From an uncultured Phascolarctobacterium sp. (lineage in GTDB: Bacteria > Bacillota > Negativicutes > Acidaminococcales > Acidaminococcaceae): DNA of 14,930 nt. Under the pieces are notes generated by a model. It was given only the letters and a program-made list of their open reading frames with translations. It did no database searches and had not been told where the DNA came from. The DNA is taken from the NCBI GenBank assembly GCA_945949475.1, contig CAMFET010000007.1, positions 1-14,930 of the forward strand, in the 5' to 3' direction. Every line of letters begins with the position of its first letter. Within the stretch, counting starts at the first letter, position 1. This document shows positions 6,717 through 13,639 of this stretch, in pieces. Both the position numbers and the translations under genes were made by a program.

Positions 6717-7928
6717 ATGCAGGATTTTCATCTAGTGCATTTGTCTCATAAAAACAAGGCTGGTGCTATTTCCACAGCGTGCTTCGGCCTAAAGCAAGCT
6801 AAAAAGGTGCGTAGTTTTCACCAAAGCTTTGCTGAATACAGTGTTACGCCGTTGGTACAGCTTAAGGACTTAGCTGCGGAGCTGGGCGTGCAGGGCATCT
6901 ATGTGAAGGACGAAAGCTATCGCTTTGGCTTAAATGCCTTTAAGGTTTTGGGCGGTAGTTATGCTATTGCCCGGGAAATAGGGAGCAGGCTGGGACTAGC
7001 GGAGGAAGAGTTAAGCTTGCCGCGCCTGCTGCAGCAGGATGTTCAAGAGCGCTTAGGTAAGCTTACCTTCGTCACTGCCACCGATGGCAACCATGGCCGG
7101 GGAGTGGCTTGGACTGCTCAACGCTTGGGCCACAAGGCCGTCGTCTTTATGCCCAAGGGCACGGCCGCAGAGCGCTTAGAAAATATTCGTAAGCTTGGCG
7201 CTGAGGCCAGCATTACTGATTATAATTATGACGATAGCGTGCGTTTAGCACGTAAATATGCTGCTGAGCACAACGGCATCGTGGTACAGGATACTTCATG
7301 GGAGGGCTATGAGGACGTGCCTCTGCACATTATGCAGGGTTATACTACGATTGGTGCCGAAATCGTGGAGCAGCTGGCCGCTTATGGCGCTGTTAAACCT
7401 ACCCATGTCTTTTTGCAGGCGGGAGTGGGTGCCATGGCCGGTGCTATGGTGGGCTTTATTACCGATTATTATAAAGACGCACGACCGATTATAACCATAG
7501 TAGAGCCCAATGAAGCGGATTGCTTGTATCGCACGGCGTTAGCCAATGATGGCAGGCTGCACATCGTTGAGGGTGAACTCGCTTCTATTATGGCGGGGCT
7601 TTGCTGTGGTGAGCCCTGCAGCATCGGCTGGCAGCAGCTGGCTGCGTATGCCGACAATTTTGTGGCTATGCCAGACAAGGTAGCTGCCTTGGGCATGCGC
7701 GTGTTGGGAAATCCAATAGGCAGCGACACTGCTGTAGTGAGCGGTGAAAGTGGCGCTGCAGGCTTGGGCTTGGCTGTAGCTGCGCTTAGAGAGCAAGAGT
7801 TGGCCCAGCTTAAGGATAGCCTGCGGCTGGATGCCGAATCCGTGGTTTTGTGTTTATCCACCGAGGGGGCTACGGATGTGGCTAATTATCGGCGGATAAT
7901 GTGGGAAGGAGCATGGAGCTGGAAATAA
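6717..7928 (+). CDS. dpaL: Diaminopropionate ammonia-lyase (EC 4.3.1.15)
   Basis: A 403-residue fold-type II PLP enzyme matching the E. coli YgeX family in length and motifs. It converts 2,3-diaminopropionate to pyruvate and two ammonia in the cytoplasm. The PLP lysine is K76 in FGLNAFKVLGGS (70-81). D123 in ATDGNHG (121-127) and D192 in QDTSWEGYE sit where the E. coli acid-base aspartates are, as I recall them (K77, D120, D189). The glycine-rich phosphate loop is QAGVGAMAGAM (234-244). AAGGGGG at 6703-6709 supports the ATG. It lies 53 bases after the CYTH-CHAD gene and one base before the deacetylase gene. The usual E. coli neighbours (ygeW, ygeY, hydantoinase genes) are not here. Related threonine or serine dehydratases were considered, but the FGLNAFK motif favours this family. 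Confidence 0.92.
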   Translation: MQDFHLVHLSHKNKAGAISTACFGLKQAKKVRSFHQSFAEYSVTPLVQLKDLAAELGVQGIYVKDESYRFGLNAFKVLGGSYAIAREIGSRLGLAEEELSLPRLLQQDVQERLGKLTFVTATDGNHGRGVAWTAQRLGHKAVVFMPKGTAAERLENIRKLGAEASITDYNYDDSVRLARKYAAEHNGIVVQDTSWEGYEDVPLHIMQGYTTIGAEIVEQLAAYGAVKPTHVFLQAGVGAMAGAMVGFITDYYKDARPIITIVEPNEADCLYRTALANDGRLHIVEGELASIMAGLCCGEPCSIGWQQLAAYADNFVAMPDKVAALGMRVLGNPIGSDTAVVSGESGAAGLGLAVAALREQELAQLKDSLRLDAESVVLCLSTEGATDVANYRRIMWEGAWSWK

Positions 7929-7929
7929 A

Positions 7930-8775
7930 ATGAGAGAGTTAGGGAAGAAGCTTCTAATTGTATTTAGTGTAAGTTTGCTTATCGTTGCTGGTGGCTGGCT
8001 GTGGCTACGTCATGATTATGCTAGCTATTGTGCTAGCGGTGGCTTTGTTTTGGAATATCATTCCATTGGTCACCATCCGGATTGGCCCCAGGGGATGGTT
8101 ATCGCCCCTGCGACCTTTGAAAAGCATTTACAGTATATGCAGGCGCAGGGTTATCAAATGGTTACGGTAGCGGAGCTGGCTGAGCGCCTTAGCAGTGGTA
8201 AGCCCATGGATAAATATATTGCTTTGAGCTTTGATGATGGCTATACCGATAATTATACCCAGGCCTTTCCCTTGCTTAAAAAATATGGCGCTAAGGGCAC
8301 CTTTGCCATTATCAATAGCAAAATTGGCGGTAATATTTATATGAATGCCCAGCAAATCAAGGAAATGCAACAGGCGGGTATGGAAATTGCTTCCCATACC
8401 TATAGCCATAATCGCTTGGAGGATATTGACCCAATATATCTTGATTGGGAAATTGGCACCTCTAAATATGATTTGGAAAAAAGAATTTTGCCGAAGGAAG
8501 AGAAGGTGAAAACCTTAGCATATCCCTGTGGCAGTTATAATGAGCGCTCCATTGCCAAGCTCAAGCAATTTGGGTATGTGGCCGCTTTGACCGGTAATGA
8601 ATATTTGAATACGCCGGAGCATTTTAAAGAGCATCCCATGGAAATGTGTCGTTTAATAATTATGGACGATGGCAAAAATGCCTATACCTTTGCTAGCCTG
8701 CTGCACAAGGGCTATTGGCGCAGCTATCTCAAGGATAGGGGCATTGATATGCGCTTTTTAAGCTGGCTCTTTTAA
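7930..8775 (+). CDS. Membrane-anchored polysaccharide deacetylase
   Basis: A 281-residue NodB-fold protein (carbohydrate esterase family 4). Residues 8-26 form one membrane helix, a signal anchor or uncleaved signal peptide, so the catalytic part should face outside. Motifs in order are LEYHSIG (41-47), SFDDGY (100-105, with base D102 and metal D103), H156-x3-H160 in ASHTYSH, and YPCGSYN (198-204). The YHSI start and YPxGxY motif place it nearer the IcaB/PgaB type, which deacetylates poly-beta-1,6-GlcNAc, than the peptidoglycan GlcNAc deacetylases; the true substrate is unknown. It begins one base after the ammonia-lyase stop codon, with GGAG at 7915-7918 inside that gene, so the two are translated together. 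Confidence 0.87.
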   Translation: MRELGKKLLIVFSVSLLIVAGGWLWLRHDYASYCASGGFVLEYHSIGHHPDWPQGMVIAPATFEKHLQYMQAQGYQMVTVAELAERLSSGKPMDKYIALSFDDGYTDNYTQAFPLLKKYGAKGTFAIINSKIGGNIYMNAQQIKEMQQAGMEIASHTYSHNRLEDIDPIYLDWEIGTSKYDLEKRILPKEEKVKTLAYPCGSYNERSIAKLKQFGYVAALTGNEYLNTPEHFKEHPMEMCRLIIMDDGKNAYTFASLLHKGYWRSYLKDRGIDMRFLSWLF

Positions 8776-8848
8776 GAAGGGGGAGGCTTTTGTTAAAGTG
8801 CCAAACTGGTAGGAGCTAGCTTAGATTAAATAAAAAGGAGACAGGAGC

Positions 8849-9757
8849 ATGCGTTTTTATACAGCAGTAATTAATGATAAAGAGGAGCTTTTAGTTGGCT
8901 TTGAGCAGGGAGCAAGAGCTTATCGTCTTAGCCTTTTGGCTCGTCTGATGCCCAAGCTGGCCTTTGCAGATATGAATGCATTGGTTATGGGCTGGAATGA
9001 GGAGGTTAAGGCGGCCTTGGCCAGCTTAGCGGCTAATGAGGATGTGCTTAGAGGTGCCGCAGTTAATGTTGATGAGCTGCAGCTATGTGCGCCCATCGTG
9101 CATCCACGGCAGGATGTGGTTTGCCTAGGTATCAACTATGATGCTCATGCCCAGGAGGCCGGTCGTTTTTCGGACGAAGCCTTTGGTGGTGAACGTCCTT
9201 ATACCATCTATTTTTCTAAGCGTGTGAGTCGTGCTACGGCTACCAAGGAGCTTGTGCCTTCCTACAAGGGCTTGGTGGATAGCCTTGATTATGAATGTGA
9301 GCTGGGTGTAGTACTGGGGAAGGACTGCAAGGGTGTGACCAAGGAGGAAGCCAAGCAGTATATCTTTGGTTATACCATCATCAATGATATTAGTGCTCGC
9401 AACCTGCAAACACGCCATAAGCAATGGTATTTGGGCAAAAGTCTCGATGGCTTTACACCCATGGGACCTTGTATTGTCACTGCAGATGAAATTGGGGACG
9501 AGCAAAGCCTGGACATCAGCTGCACTGTAAATGGCGAGCTACGCCAAAGCAGCAATACTAAATATATGATTCAGACGGTGTGCGGCGCTATTAGCGAGCT
9601 GAGCCAGGGCATGACGCTGCAGGCGGGCACTATTATTGCTACAGGAACTCCGGCCGGAGTGGGTATGGGGATGCAACCACCCCAATTTTTGCAGACGGGT
9701 GATGTGGTAGAATGCCGTATTGCCAAGATTGGCGTATTAACCAATACTATCGACTAA
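8849..9757 (+). CDS. FAH-family hydrolase (fumarylacetoacetate hydrolase domain)
   Basis: A 302-residue protein with a short N-terminal domain (1-75) and the FAH catalytic domain (about 80-300). Metal ligands are E149 and E151 in DYECELG and D180 in NDISARN. H100 and E103 in NYDAHAQE form the usual catalytic dyad on the lid, and K197 in GKSLDGF plus TGTPAGVG complete the site. Family members split or decarboxylate beta-diketo acids, for example acylpyruvates, fumarylpyruvate, oxaloacetate or 2-hydroxyhepta-diene dioates. The sequence alone does not choose between these. It follows the deacetylase by 73 bases with AAAAAGGAG before the ATG, and is the last gene of the run. Ammonia-lyase upstream makes pyruvate, so an acylpyruvate or oxaloacetate role is possible but only inferred. 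Confidence 0.88.
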   Translation: MRFYTAVINDKEELLVGFEQGARAYRLSLLARLMPKLAFADMNALVMGWNEEVKAALASLAANEDVLRGAAVNVDELQLCAPIVHPRQDVVCLGINYDAHAQEAGRFSDEAFGGERPYTIYFSKRVSRATATKELVPSYKGLVDSLDYECELGVVLGKDCKGVTKEEAKQYIFGYTIINDISARNLQTRHKQWYLGKSLDGFTPMGPCIVTADEIGDEQSLDISCTVNGELRQSSNTKYMIQTVCGAISELSQGMTLQAGTIIATGTPAGVGMGMQPPQFLQTGDVVECRIAKIGVLTNTID

Positions 9758-9779
9758 AATATTGTCATTTTGTGTTCTG

Positions 9780-9793
9780 CTTATAGCTACAAG
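9780..9793. repeat. Imperfect 14-bp palindrome after the FAH gene
   Basis: CTTATAGCTACAAG is symmetric apart from one base pair. It lies between the FAH gene and the DUF1508 promoter. No standard terminator is seen in 9758-9850, so some read-through into the DUF1508 gene is possible. Confidence 0.25.
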
Positions 9794-9852
9794 AGAAGAT
9801 TATTTGTTATCGACTTTTTGGGCATTTTTTGTGATAGAAGCATAAAAAACAC

Positions 9853-9881
9853 TTGTCTTTTTTGTGTAGATATCATACAAT
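9853..9881 (+). promoter_or_regulatory. Promoter of the DUF1508 gene
   Basis: TTGTCT (9853-9858) and TACAAT (9876-9881) are 17 bases apart, with A/T runs upstream. Transcription would start near 9888. A full AAAGGAGG ribosome site lies at 9909-9916. Confidence 0.65.
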
Positions 9882-9922
9882 AAGAATGTAAACCTTAATG
9901 TATCTCTAAAGGAGGCAAAAAA

Positions 9923-10303
9923 ATGGGCAAATTTGAAATTCTCCAAACAAAAACCGGTGTTAAATTCAATTTGAAGGCTGGCAATGGTGAGGTTATTGCA
10001 TCCTCCCAAGTTTACAAGGCAGAAAGATATTGCCGTAAAGGTATTGCCAGTGTAATCGCCAACGCTCCCAAGGCTGCTGTCGAGGACCAAACTGTTGAAG
10101 GCTTTAAAGTAGCTAAGCATCCCAAATTTGAGATTTACAAGGATAAAGCAGGCGAATTCCGCTTCCGTCTGAAGGCTACTAATGGCCAAGTTATTGTTAC
10201 CGGCGAAGGCTACAAGGCTATGCATGGTTGCAAAAACGGTATTGAATCCATTAGGAAGAATTCTGTTGATGCTAAAATTATAGTGGTGGAGCCCAAGGAA
10301 TAA
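9923..10303 (+). CDS. DUF1508 (YegP-like) two-repeat protein
   Basis: A 126-residue protein made of two DUF1508 repeats, residues 3-47 and 68-113. Each has the pattern KFEI...G.FrF.LKA.NGqVI...e.YK....C.nGI.S. The repeats align over most of their length. E. coli YegP has the same two-repeat form. Each repeat folds as a small alpha-beta unit; the molecular role is unproven. No signal peptide is seen, so it should be cytoplasmic. It has its own promoter, a near-ideal Shine-Dalgarno site and a strong terminator, so it is probably a well-expressed single-gene unit. Confidence 0.9.
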   Translation: MGKFEILQTKTGVKFNLKAGNGEVIASSQVYKAERYCRKGIASVIANAPKAAVEDQTVEGFKVAKHPKFEIYKDKAGEFRFRLKATNGQVIVTGEGYKAMHGCKNGIESIRKNSVDAKIIVVEPKE

Positions 10304-10350
10304 GCCAAAGGTTTTGCTAAAATTGCTAAACTAAATATTTATAAAAATAC

Positions 10351-10383
10351 AAGGATGTCGCTACAGAGCGGCATCCTTTTTTG
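10351..10383 (+). terminator. Strong terminator of the DUF1508 gene
   Basis: AAGGATGTCGC (10351-10361) pairs with GCGGCATCCTT (10368-10378), eleven pairs with one G-U, loop TACAGA, followed by six Ts. On the minus strand the tail (TTGTATTTTT) may also end the facing metallophosphoesterase gene. Confidence 0.92.
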
Positions 10384-10399
10384 TAGCATTTTTTAGTTG

Positions 10400-11488
10400 T
10401 TATTTTCCGTTAAGCTCAATGAGCACTATTTCCGGTGCTGCTTCGGTGCGCACCGGTGGTCCCCAAAAGCCATAGCCCGAGCTAGTAATGGCTATAAGCT
10501 TGCCAAAATCCCTGCGTCCGTAGTCCAATTGATACATACGCTTAGTGACCTGTCGGTTGGGAAAGAGCTGGCCTGTGTGGGTGTGCCCCGAAAGGTATAG
10601 GTCATAGCCCTCGGCGGCGGCAGTCTCCATTTTGCGAGGCTGATGGTCTATGAGAATGCTATAATATTTATCATTTTCCCAAGCTAAAGCCTTCAGTGAG
10701 CTTAAGTCACGGTTGCGGCTATAATCGTTAAGTCCGGTTAGCTTGAGCCTGCCATCGATAACAGTGCTGGCATCCCTTAATACTTTAATACCATTTGCTT
10801 GCACCATCTTGTGCCAAAGAGCAGGGTTATCAATATATTCATGATTGCCAAAGGCAAGATAAACGCCCTTAGGAGCGTTGAGCTTAGCTAAGGCGGCTAG
10901 GGAATTTTCCTCTTCGACATAGGTAATGCGTTCGTCAATGAGATCACCGGCGATGAGTACAGCATCGGGCTCGAGCTGATTAATTCGCTGTACGAGCTTT
11001 TCGGCATAGCTGCGGCCGAGAATGCGCCCTAAATGGACGTCGCTAATTAAAGCCAGGCGATAGCTGGTGCCGGCTGGCAGCTTGCTTGTCACGATGTGCT
11101 CTGTGCGGACCACAGGGGTAAAGGCACGCAGGCTGCCAAAGGTAACGGTAAGGCAGCTGGCTACCAGCGTTACCATCGCGATTTTATCCAATGGCAGGGT
11201 AAAGGGCAGTAGCTTGAAAATTAGCCACAGCACGAAATGCACAAGAGCAAAAAGCAGAGTGTAATAGCCAAACGCAACCCACAGTCCCTCGGCCCAGGCC
11301 GATAGCTTCACCAAAAAATGGGGTAGAGTGGGCGACAGTGCTCTACTAACAATTGCATTCAAGGTGAGCAGTAGATAGGCTAGCGTAAACCAGCTGCTGC
11401 GCCCCCAAGGTAAATTGTGACGATAGTATAGGTAGCCAATAGTGCTGAGCAGTAAATCAACGATGCCAATAAAAAAGATAATACGCAT
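10400..11488 (-). CDS. Membrane metallophosphoesterase (YkuE/YaeI-like)
   Basis: A 362-residue protein with about four N-terminal membrane helices (residues 3-22, 33-50, 68-92 and 102-121) and a calcineurin-like phosphoesterase domain (about 143-360). The full metal-site set is present: D150 and H152 in SDVHLG, D182 in AGDLID, N215 and H216 in GNHE, H282, and H302 and H304 in SGHTHTGQ. The domain would hydrolyse phosphodiesters or phosphomonoesters using two metal ions. Relatives such as YaeI (LpxG) and YkuE are linked to envelope lipid or wall phosphoesters, but the substrate here is unknown. AAAGGAG lies eight bases before the ATG. The gene is single, divergent from carD and convergent with the DUF1508 gene. 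Confidence 0.9.
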   Translation of the reverse strand: MRIIFFIGIVDLLLSTIGYLYYRHNLPWGRSSWFTLAYLLLTLNAIVSRALSPTLPHFLVKLSAWAEGLWVAFGYYTLLFALVHFVLWLIFKLLPFTLPLDKIAMVTLVASCLTVTFGSLRAFTPVVRTEHIVTSKLPAGTSYRLALISDVHLGRILGRSYAEKLVQRINQLEPDAVLIAGDLIDERITYVEEENSLAALAKLNAPKGVYLAFGNHEYIDNPALWHKMVQANGIKVLRDASTVIDGRLKLTGLNDYSRNRDLSSLKALAWENDKYYSILIDHQPRKMETAAAEGYDLYLSGHTHTGQLFPNRQVTKRMYQLDYGRRDFGKLIAITSSGYGFWGPPVRTEAAPEIVLIELNGK

Positions 11489-11515
11489 ATAAAGTCTCCT
11501 TTAAGTGATATGTCT

Positions 11516-11546
11516 ATTATACAGCCTAGAGTAAGCTTAAAGTCAA
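11516..11546 (-). promoter_or_regulatory. Promoter of the metallophosphoesterase gene
   Basis: On the minus strand TTGACT (11546-11541) and TATAAT (11521-11516) are 19 bases apart, a little long. Transcription would start near 11509. Confidence 0.5.
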
Positions 11547-11585
11547 GAGTTTTATTTTACAAGCAACTCATTTGCATATTAAATT

Positions 11586-11665
11586 TTCGCAAATTCTAAT
11601 AAAATGTGGTATGAAAGAATAGCACATTACTGTATTAATTTTGCGAATTTAAGCCAAATGTGGCT
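11586..11665. repeat. Nested inverted repeats in the divergent intergenic region
   Basis: TTCGCAAA (11586-11593) is answered by TTTGCGAA (11640-11647). Nested inside are AATGTG (11603-11608) and CACATT (11623-11628). AGCCA-AATG-TGGCT (11652-11665) follows. The 309 bases between the metallophosphoesterase and carD starts contain no gene, only these repeats and the promoters. Confidence 0.4.
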
Positions 11666-11672
11666 CAGCTAG

Positions 11673-11701
11673 TTGACATAGGAAAAAGAGAGTGATATAA
11701 T
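11673..11701 (+). promoter_or_regulatory. Perfect consensus promoter P1 of the carD-like gene
   Basis: TTGACA (11673-11678), a 17-base spacer and TATAAT (11696-11701) match the consensus at all twelve positions, and TG at 11693-11694 adds an extended -10. Transcription would start near 11708. Confidence 0.85.
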
Positions 11702-11710
11702 AACAAATTT

Positions 11711-11739
11711 TTGACTTTTTTTCCTCGGGGTGGTACAAT
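11711..11739 (+). promoter_or_regulatory. Second tandem promoter P2 of the carD-like gene
   Basis: TTGACT (11711-11716), 17 bases, then TACAAT (11734-11739) with TG at 11731-11732. It lies 38 bases downstream of P1, with transcription starting near 11746. The C/G-rich CCTCGGGG block sits in its spacer. Confidence 0.75.
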
Positions 11740-11797
11740 GTATGCATAAAGCTTATCGAATAACTAGGCTGGAAAGATTTTCATAGGAGGGTGAAAA

Positions 11798-12283
11798 ATG
11801 TTTGCTGCAGGAGACCGTGTAGTTTATCCGCTGCATGGCGGTGCCATCGTGAAAGAAATACAAGCCCGTGAACAGAACGGTGAAAGAGTAGAATACTATA
11901 TTCTACAAATGCTGTTTGAGAGTATGACTGTTGCGTTGCCCGTGAGTAGCGCCGAAAAGCTGGGTTTGCGTACTATTGGAGATGAAGGCACTTTGACCAC
12001 TATTAAAGCGGTGCTGCAAGAAAATCCTGATGTGCAGGCAGTAAAAAGTATTTCCTGGAATCGACGCTTCCAGCTGTATATGGATAAAATTAAAAGTGGC
12101 AGTGTGGTAGAGGTAGCCAAAATTTTTAAGCTATTGACCTTGCTAGAGCGCAATAAAAAGATTTCTGTGGGTGAGCGACGGCTACTGCATAGTACTAAGC
12201 AAATCCTGCAAAGCGAGGTTATGCTTATTCGTAATATTGATGCTCAAAATGCCAGTAACTGGCTGGAGGAATGCTGTCAATAA
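11798..12283 (+). CDS. CarD-family transcriptional regulator
   Basis: A 161-residue protein of the CarD/CdnL family, the usual length. Residues 1-60 are the RNA polymerase-interacting Tudor-like domain, opening with the signature GDRVVYPLHGGAIV, and about 65-155 form the helical DNA-contacting domain. Family members bind the RNA polymerase beta subunit and stabilise open complexes at promoters, above all at rRNA genes. AGGAGG at 11785-11790 precedes the ATG. Two near-consensus promoters drive it. A terminator separates it from the PIN/TRAM gene, so the two are neighbours but perhaps not fully co-transcribed. Confidence in the family is high; target promoters cannot be told from here. Confidence 0.93.
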   Translation: MFAAGDRVVYPLHGGAIVKEIQAREQNGERVEYYILQMLFESMTVALPVSSAEKLGLRTIGDEGTLTTIKAVLQENPDVQAVKSISWNRRFQLYMDKIKSGSVVEVAKIFKLLTLLERNKKISVGERRLLHSTKQILQSEVMLIRNIDAQNASNWLEECCQ

Positions 12284-12295
12284 AGAGAAGCTGAG

Positions 12296-12335
12296 AGGAC
12301 TGTTCTACATAGATAGGGCAGTCCTTTGTTTTTTG
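12296..12335 (+). terminator. Terminator of the carD-like gene
   Basis: AGGACTGTTCT (12296-12306) pairs with AGGGCAGTCCT (12315-12325), eleven pairs with two G-U, loop ACATAGAT, followed by a T-run interrupted once by G. Confidence 0.85.
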
Positions 12336-12336
12336 T

Positions 12337-12357
12337 TCTATTGCTCTATTGCTCTAT
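12337..12357. repeat. Short tandem repeat TCTATTGC x 2.6
   Basis: Two full copies of TCTATTGC and a partial TCTAT follow directly after the carD terminator. Such a repeat can change length by slippage, but here it lies outside coding and promoter sequence. Confidence 0.6.
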
Positions 12358-12422
12358 AAATTAAAATGTATACAAAAATGCCACGGATTAATTCTTGTTT
12401 TTTCTCATATTTAGCAGTATTA

Positions 12423-12428
12423 TATAAT
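12423..12428 (+). promoter_or_regulatory. -10 element upstream of the PIN/TRAM gene
   Basis: A perfect TATAAT with no clear -35 hexamer 16-18 bases upstream. If used, it drives the PIN/TRAM-ispD-ispF operon with a leader of about 50 bases. Confidence 0.4.
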
Positions 12429-12430
12429 AG

Positions 12431-12458
12431 ATAAACTAGTAAGCAGAAACTGGTTTAT
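12431..12458 (+). other. Leader hairpin before the PIN/TRAM gene
   Basis: ATAAACTAGT (12431-12440) pairs with ACTGGTTTAT (12449-12458), ten pairs with one G-U, loop AAGCAGAA. It would lie at the very 5' end of the mRNA, just upstream of the AAAGGAGG site at 12471. It may protect the message or, in DNA, act as an operator. Confidence 0.45.
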
Positions 12459-12485
12459 TGAATTTTGCAGAAAGGAGGAAGTTCT

Positions 12486-13622
12486 ATGCTGAAAAGAATA
12501 ATTAGCCTTTCTATTTCGCTGATAATCGTTGTTACCGGACTCATTCTTATTGATCTCTCCTTACCGTATATGTCGAACTACCTAGGCTATGATCTGCATG
12601 GCAACGGCTTTTTTGGTGTCACCTTTGCCAATATGATTTTGGCTCTGCCAGGCCTTTTTATCTTCTCGTGGCTGGCACTGGTGCTAGCGCCCTTTATTAC
12701 CAATAGTCTTTTTAATTATGCGGAGCTGTTGACCACATCCCTGTCCAAAATTCCCACCAGTGATATTTTGGTAATGGTTTTTGGCATTGGTATTGGCTTG
12801 ATTTTGGCTAATTTGATTGGTGGCCCTTTTTCCAGATTGCCCATTGTAGGCCCCTATATTCCTATTGTATTAAGCTTGGTGCTGAGCATTGTTGGTGCCA
12901 AGCTGGCTTTGCGCAAGCATAATGATATTGTGGGCTTTTTCAATCGCATCCCCAATCGCAAGGTGATTAAGCCGGCGGAAAAGCAGCCCGATGCTATTAC
13001 CGGAGCCTTGAGTGACCGCCTCTATAGTACAAATAAGCTGCTGGATACCAGCGTCATTATTGATGGGCGCATTATGGATATTATGGCAGCTGGCTTTTTA
13101 GAGGGTCAGCTGGTGGTGCCCAATTTTGTGCTGGAGGAGCTACAAAAGCTGTCCGATTCTGCCGATAATCTAAAGCGGGCCAAGGGACGCCGTGGCCTAG
13201 ATTTGGTGCAGGATTTGCGCATTAGCTACAAGGAGCAGGTAGTGGTTGTGGATAACGACTATGACGATATCAGCGAGGTTGATGCCAAGCTGGTGCGTTT
13301 GGCTAAGCAGGCCTACGCCGCCATTATCACCAATGATTACAATTTGAATAAGGTGGCCGGTATTCAGGGCGTGAAGGTGCTGAATATTAACGAGCTGGCT
13401 AATGCTATTAAGCCCTTGGTTATTGCCGGGGAAGAGATGAATGTGTACCTAGTAAAGGAAGGCAAGGAGGCTAATCAGGCCATTGCTTATCTTGATGACG
13501 GTACGATGATTGTAGTAGAAAATGGTCGCCATAGCATTGGCAACAGCATTCCTGTGGTAGTTACATCCGTGCTGCAAACGTCGGCAGGCAGAATGATTTT
13601 TGCTAAGGCGGTGCGCTATTAG
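12486..13622 (+). CDS. yacL: YacL-family PIN/TRAM domain membrane protein
   Basis: A 378-residue protein started at the ATG at 12486, seven bases after AAAGGAGG; the TTG at 12465 lies upstream of that site and is rejected. About four membrane helices (7-25, 47-70, 95-112 and 121-142) are followed by a PIN nuclease domain (about 184-300) with the full acidic set D187 (LLDTSVIIDGR), E218, D266 and D284 (TNDYN), then a TRAM RNA-binding domain (about 314-375). PIN domains cut RNA with metal ions. B. subtilis YacL has the same architecture and also lies next to ispD and ispF. The role is presumably RNA processing or decay at the membrane. ispD follows 17 bases after the stop. Confidence 0.92.
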   Translation: MLKRIISLSISLIIVVTGLILIDLSLPYMSNYLGYDLHGNGFFGVTFANMILALPGLFIFSWLALVLAPFITNSLFNYAELLTTSLSKIPTSDILVMVFGIGIGLILANLIGGPFSRLPIVGPYIPIVLSLVLSIVGAKLALRKHNDIVGFFNRIPNRKVIKPAEKQPDAITGALSDRLYSTNKLLDTSVIIDGRIMDIMAAGFLEGQLVVPNFVLEELQKLSDSADNLKRAKGRRGLDLVQDLRISYKEQVVVVDNDYDDISEVDAKLVRLAKQAYAAIITNDYNLNKVAGIQGVKVLNINELANAIKPLVIAGEEMNVYLVKEGKEANQAIAYLDDGTMIVVENGRHSIGNSIPVVVTSVLQTSAGRMIFAKAVRY

Positions 13623-13639
13623 GCAAGGGAGAGAAGCTT

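Noticed and set aside
9800..10225. 141-codon minus-strand open frame over the DUF1508 gene with an apparent internal repeat
   Set aside because: The repeat reflects the two DUF1508 repeats on the other strand. The real gene has a promoter, ribosome site and terminator.
12465..12485. TTG start for the PIN/TRAM protein
   Set aside because: It lies before the AAAGGAGG site, so the ribosome site would be inside the coding sequence. The ATG at 12486 is correctly spaced.
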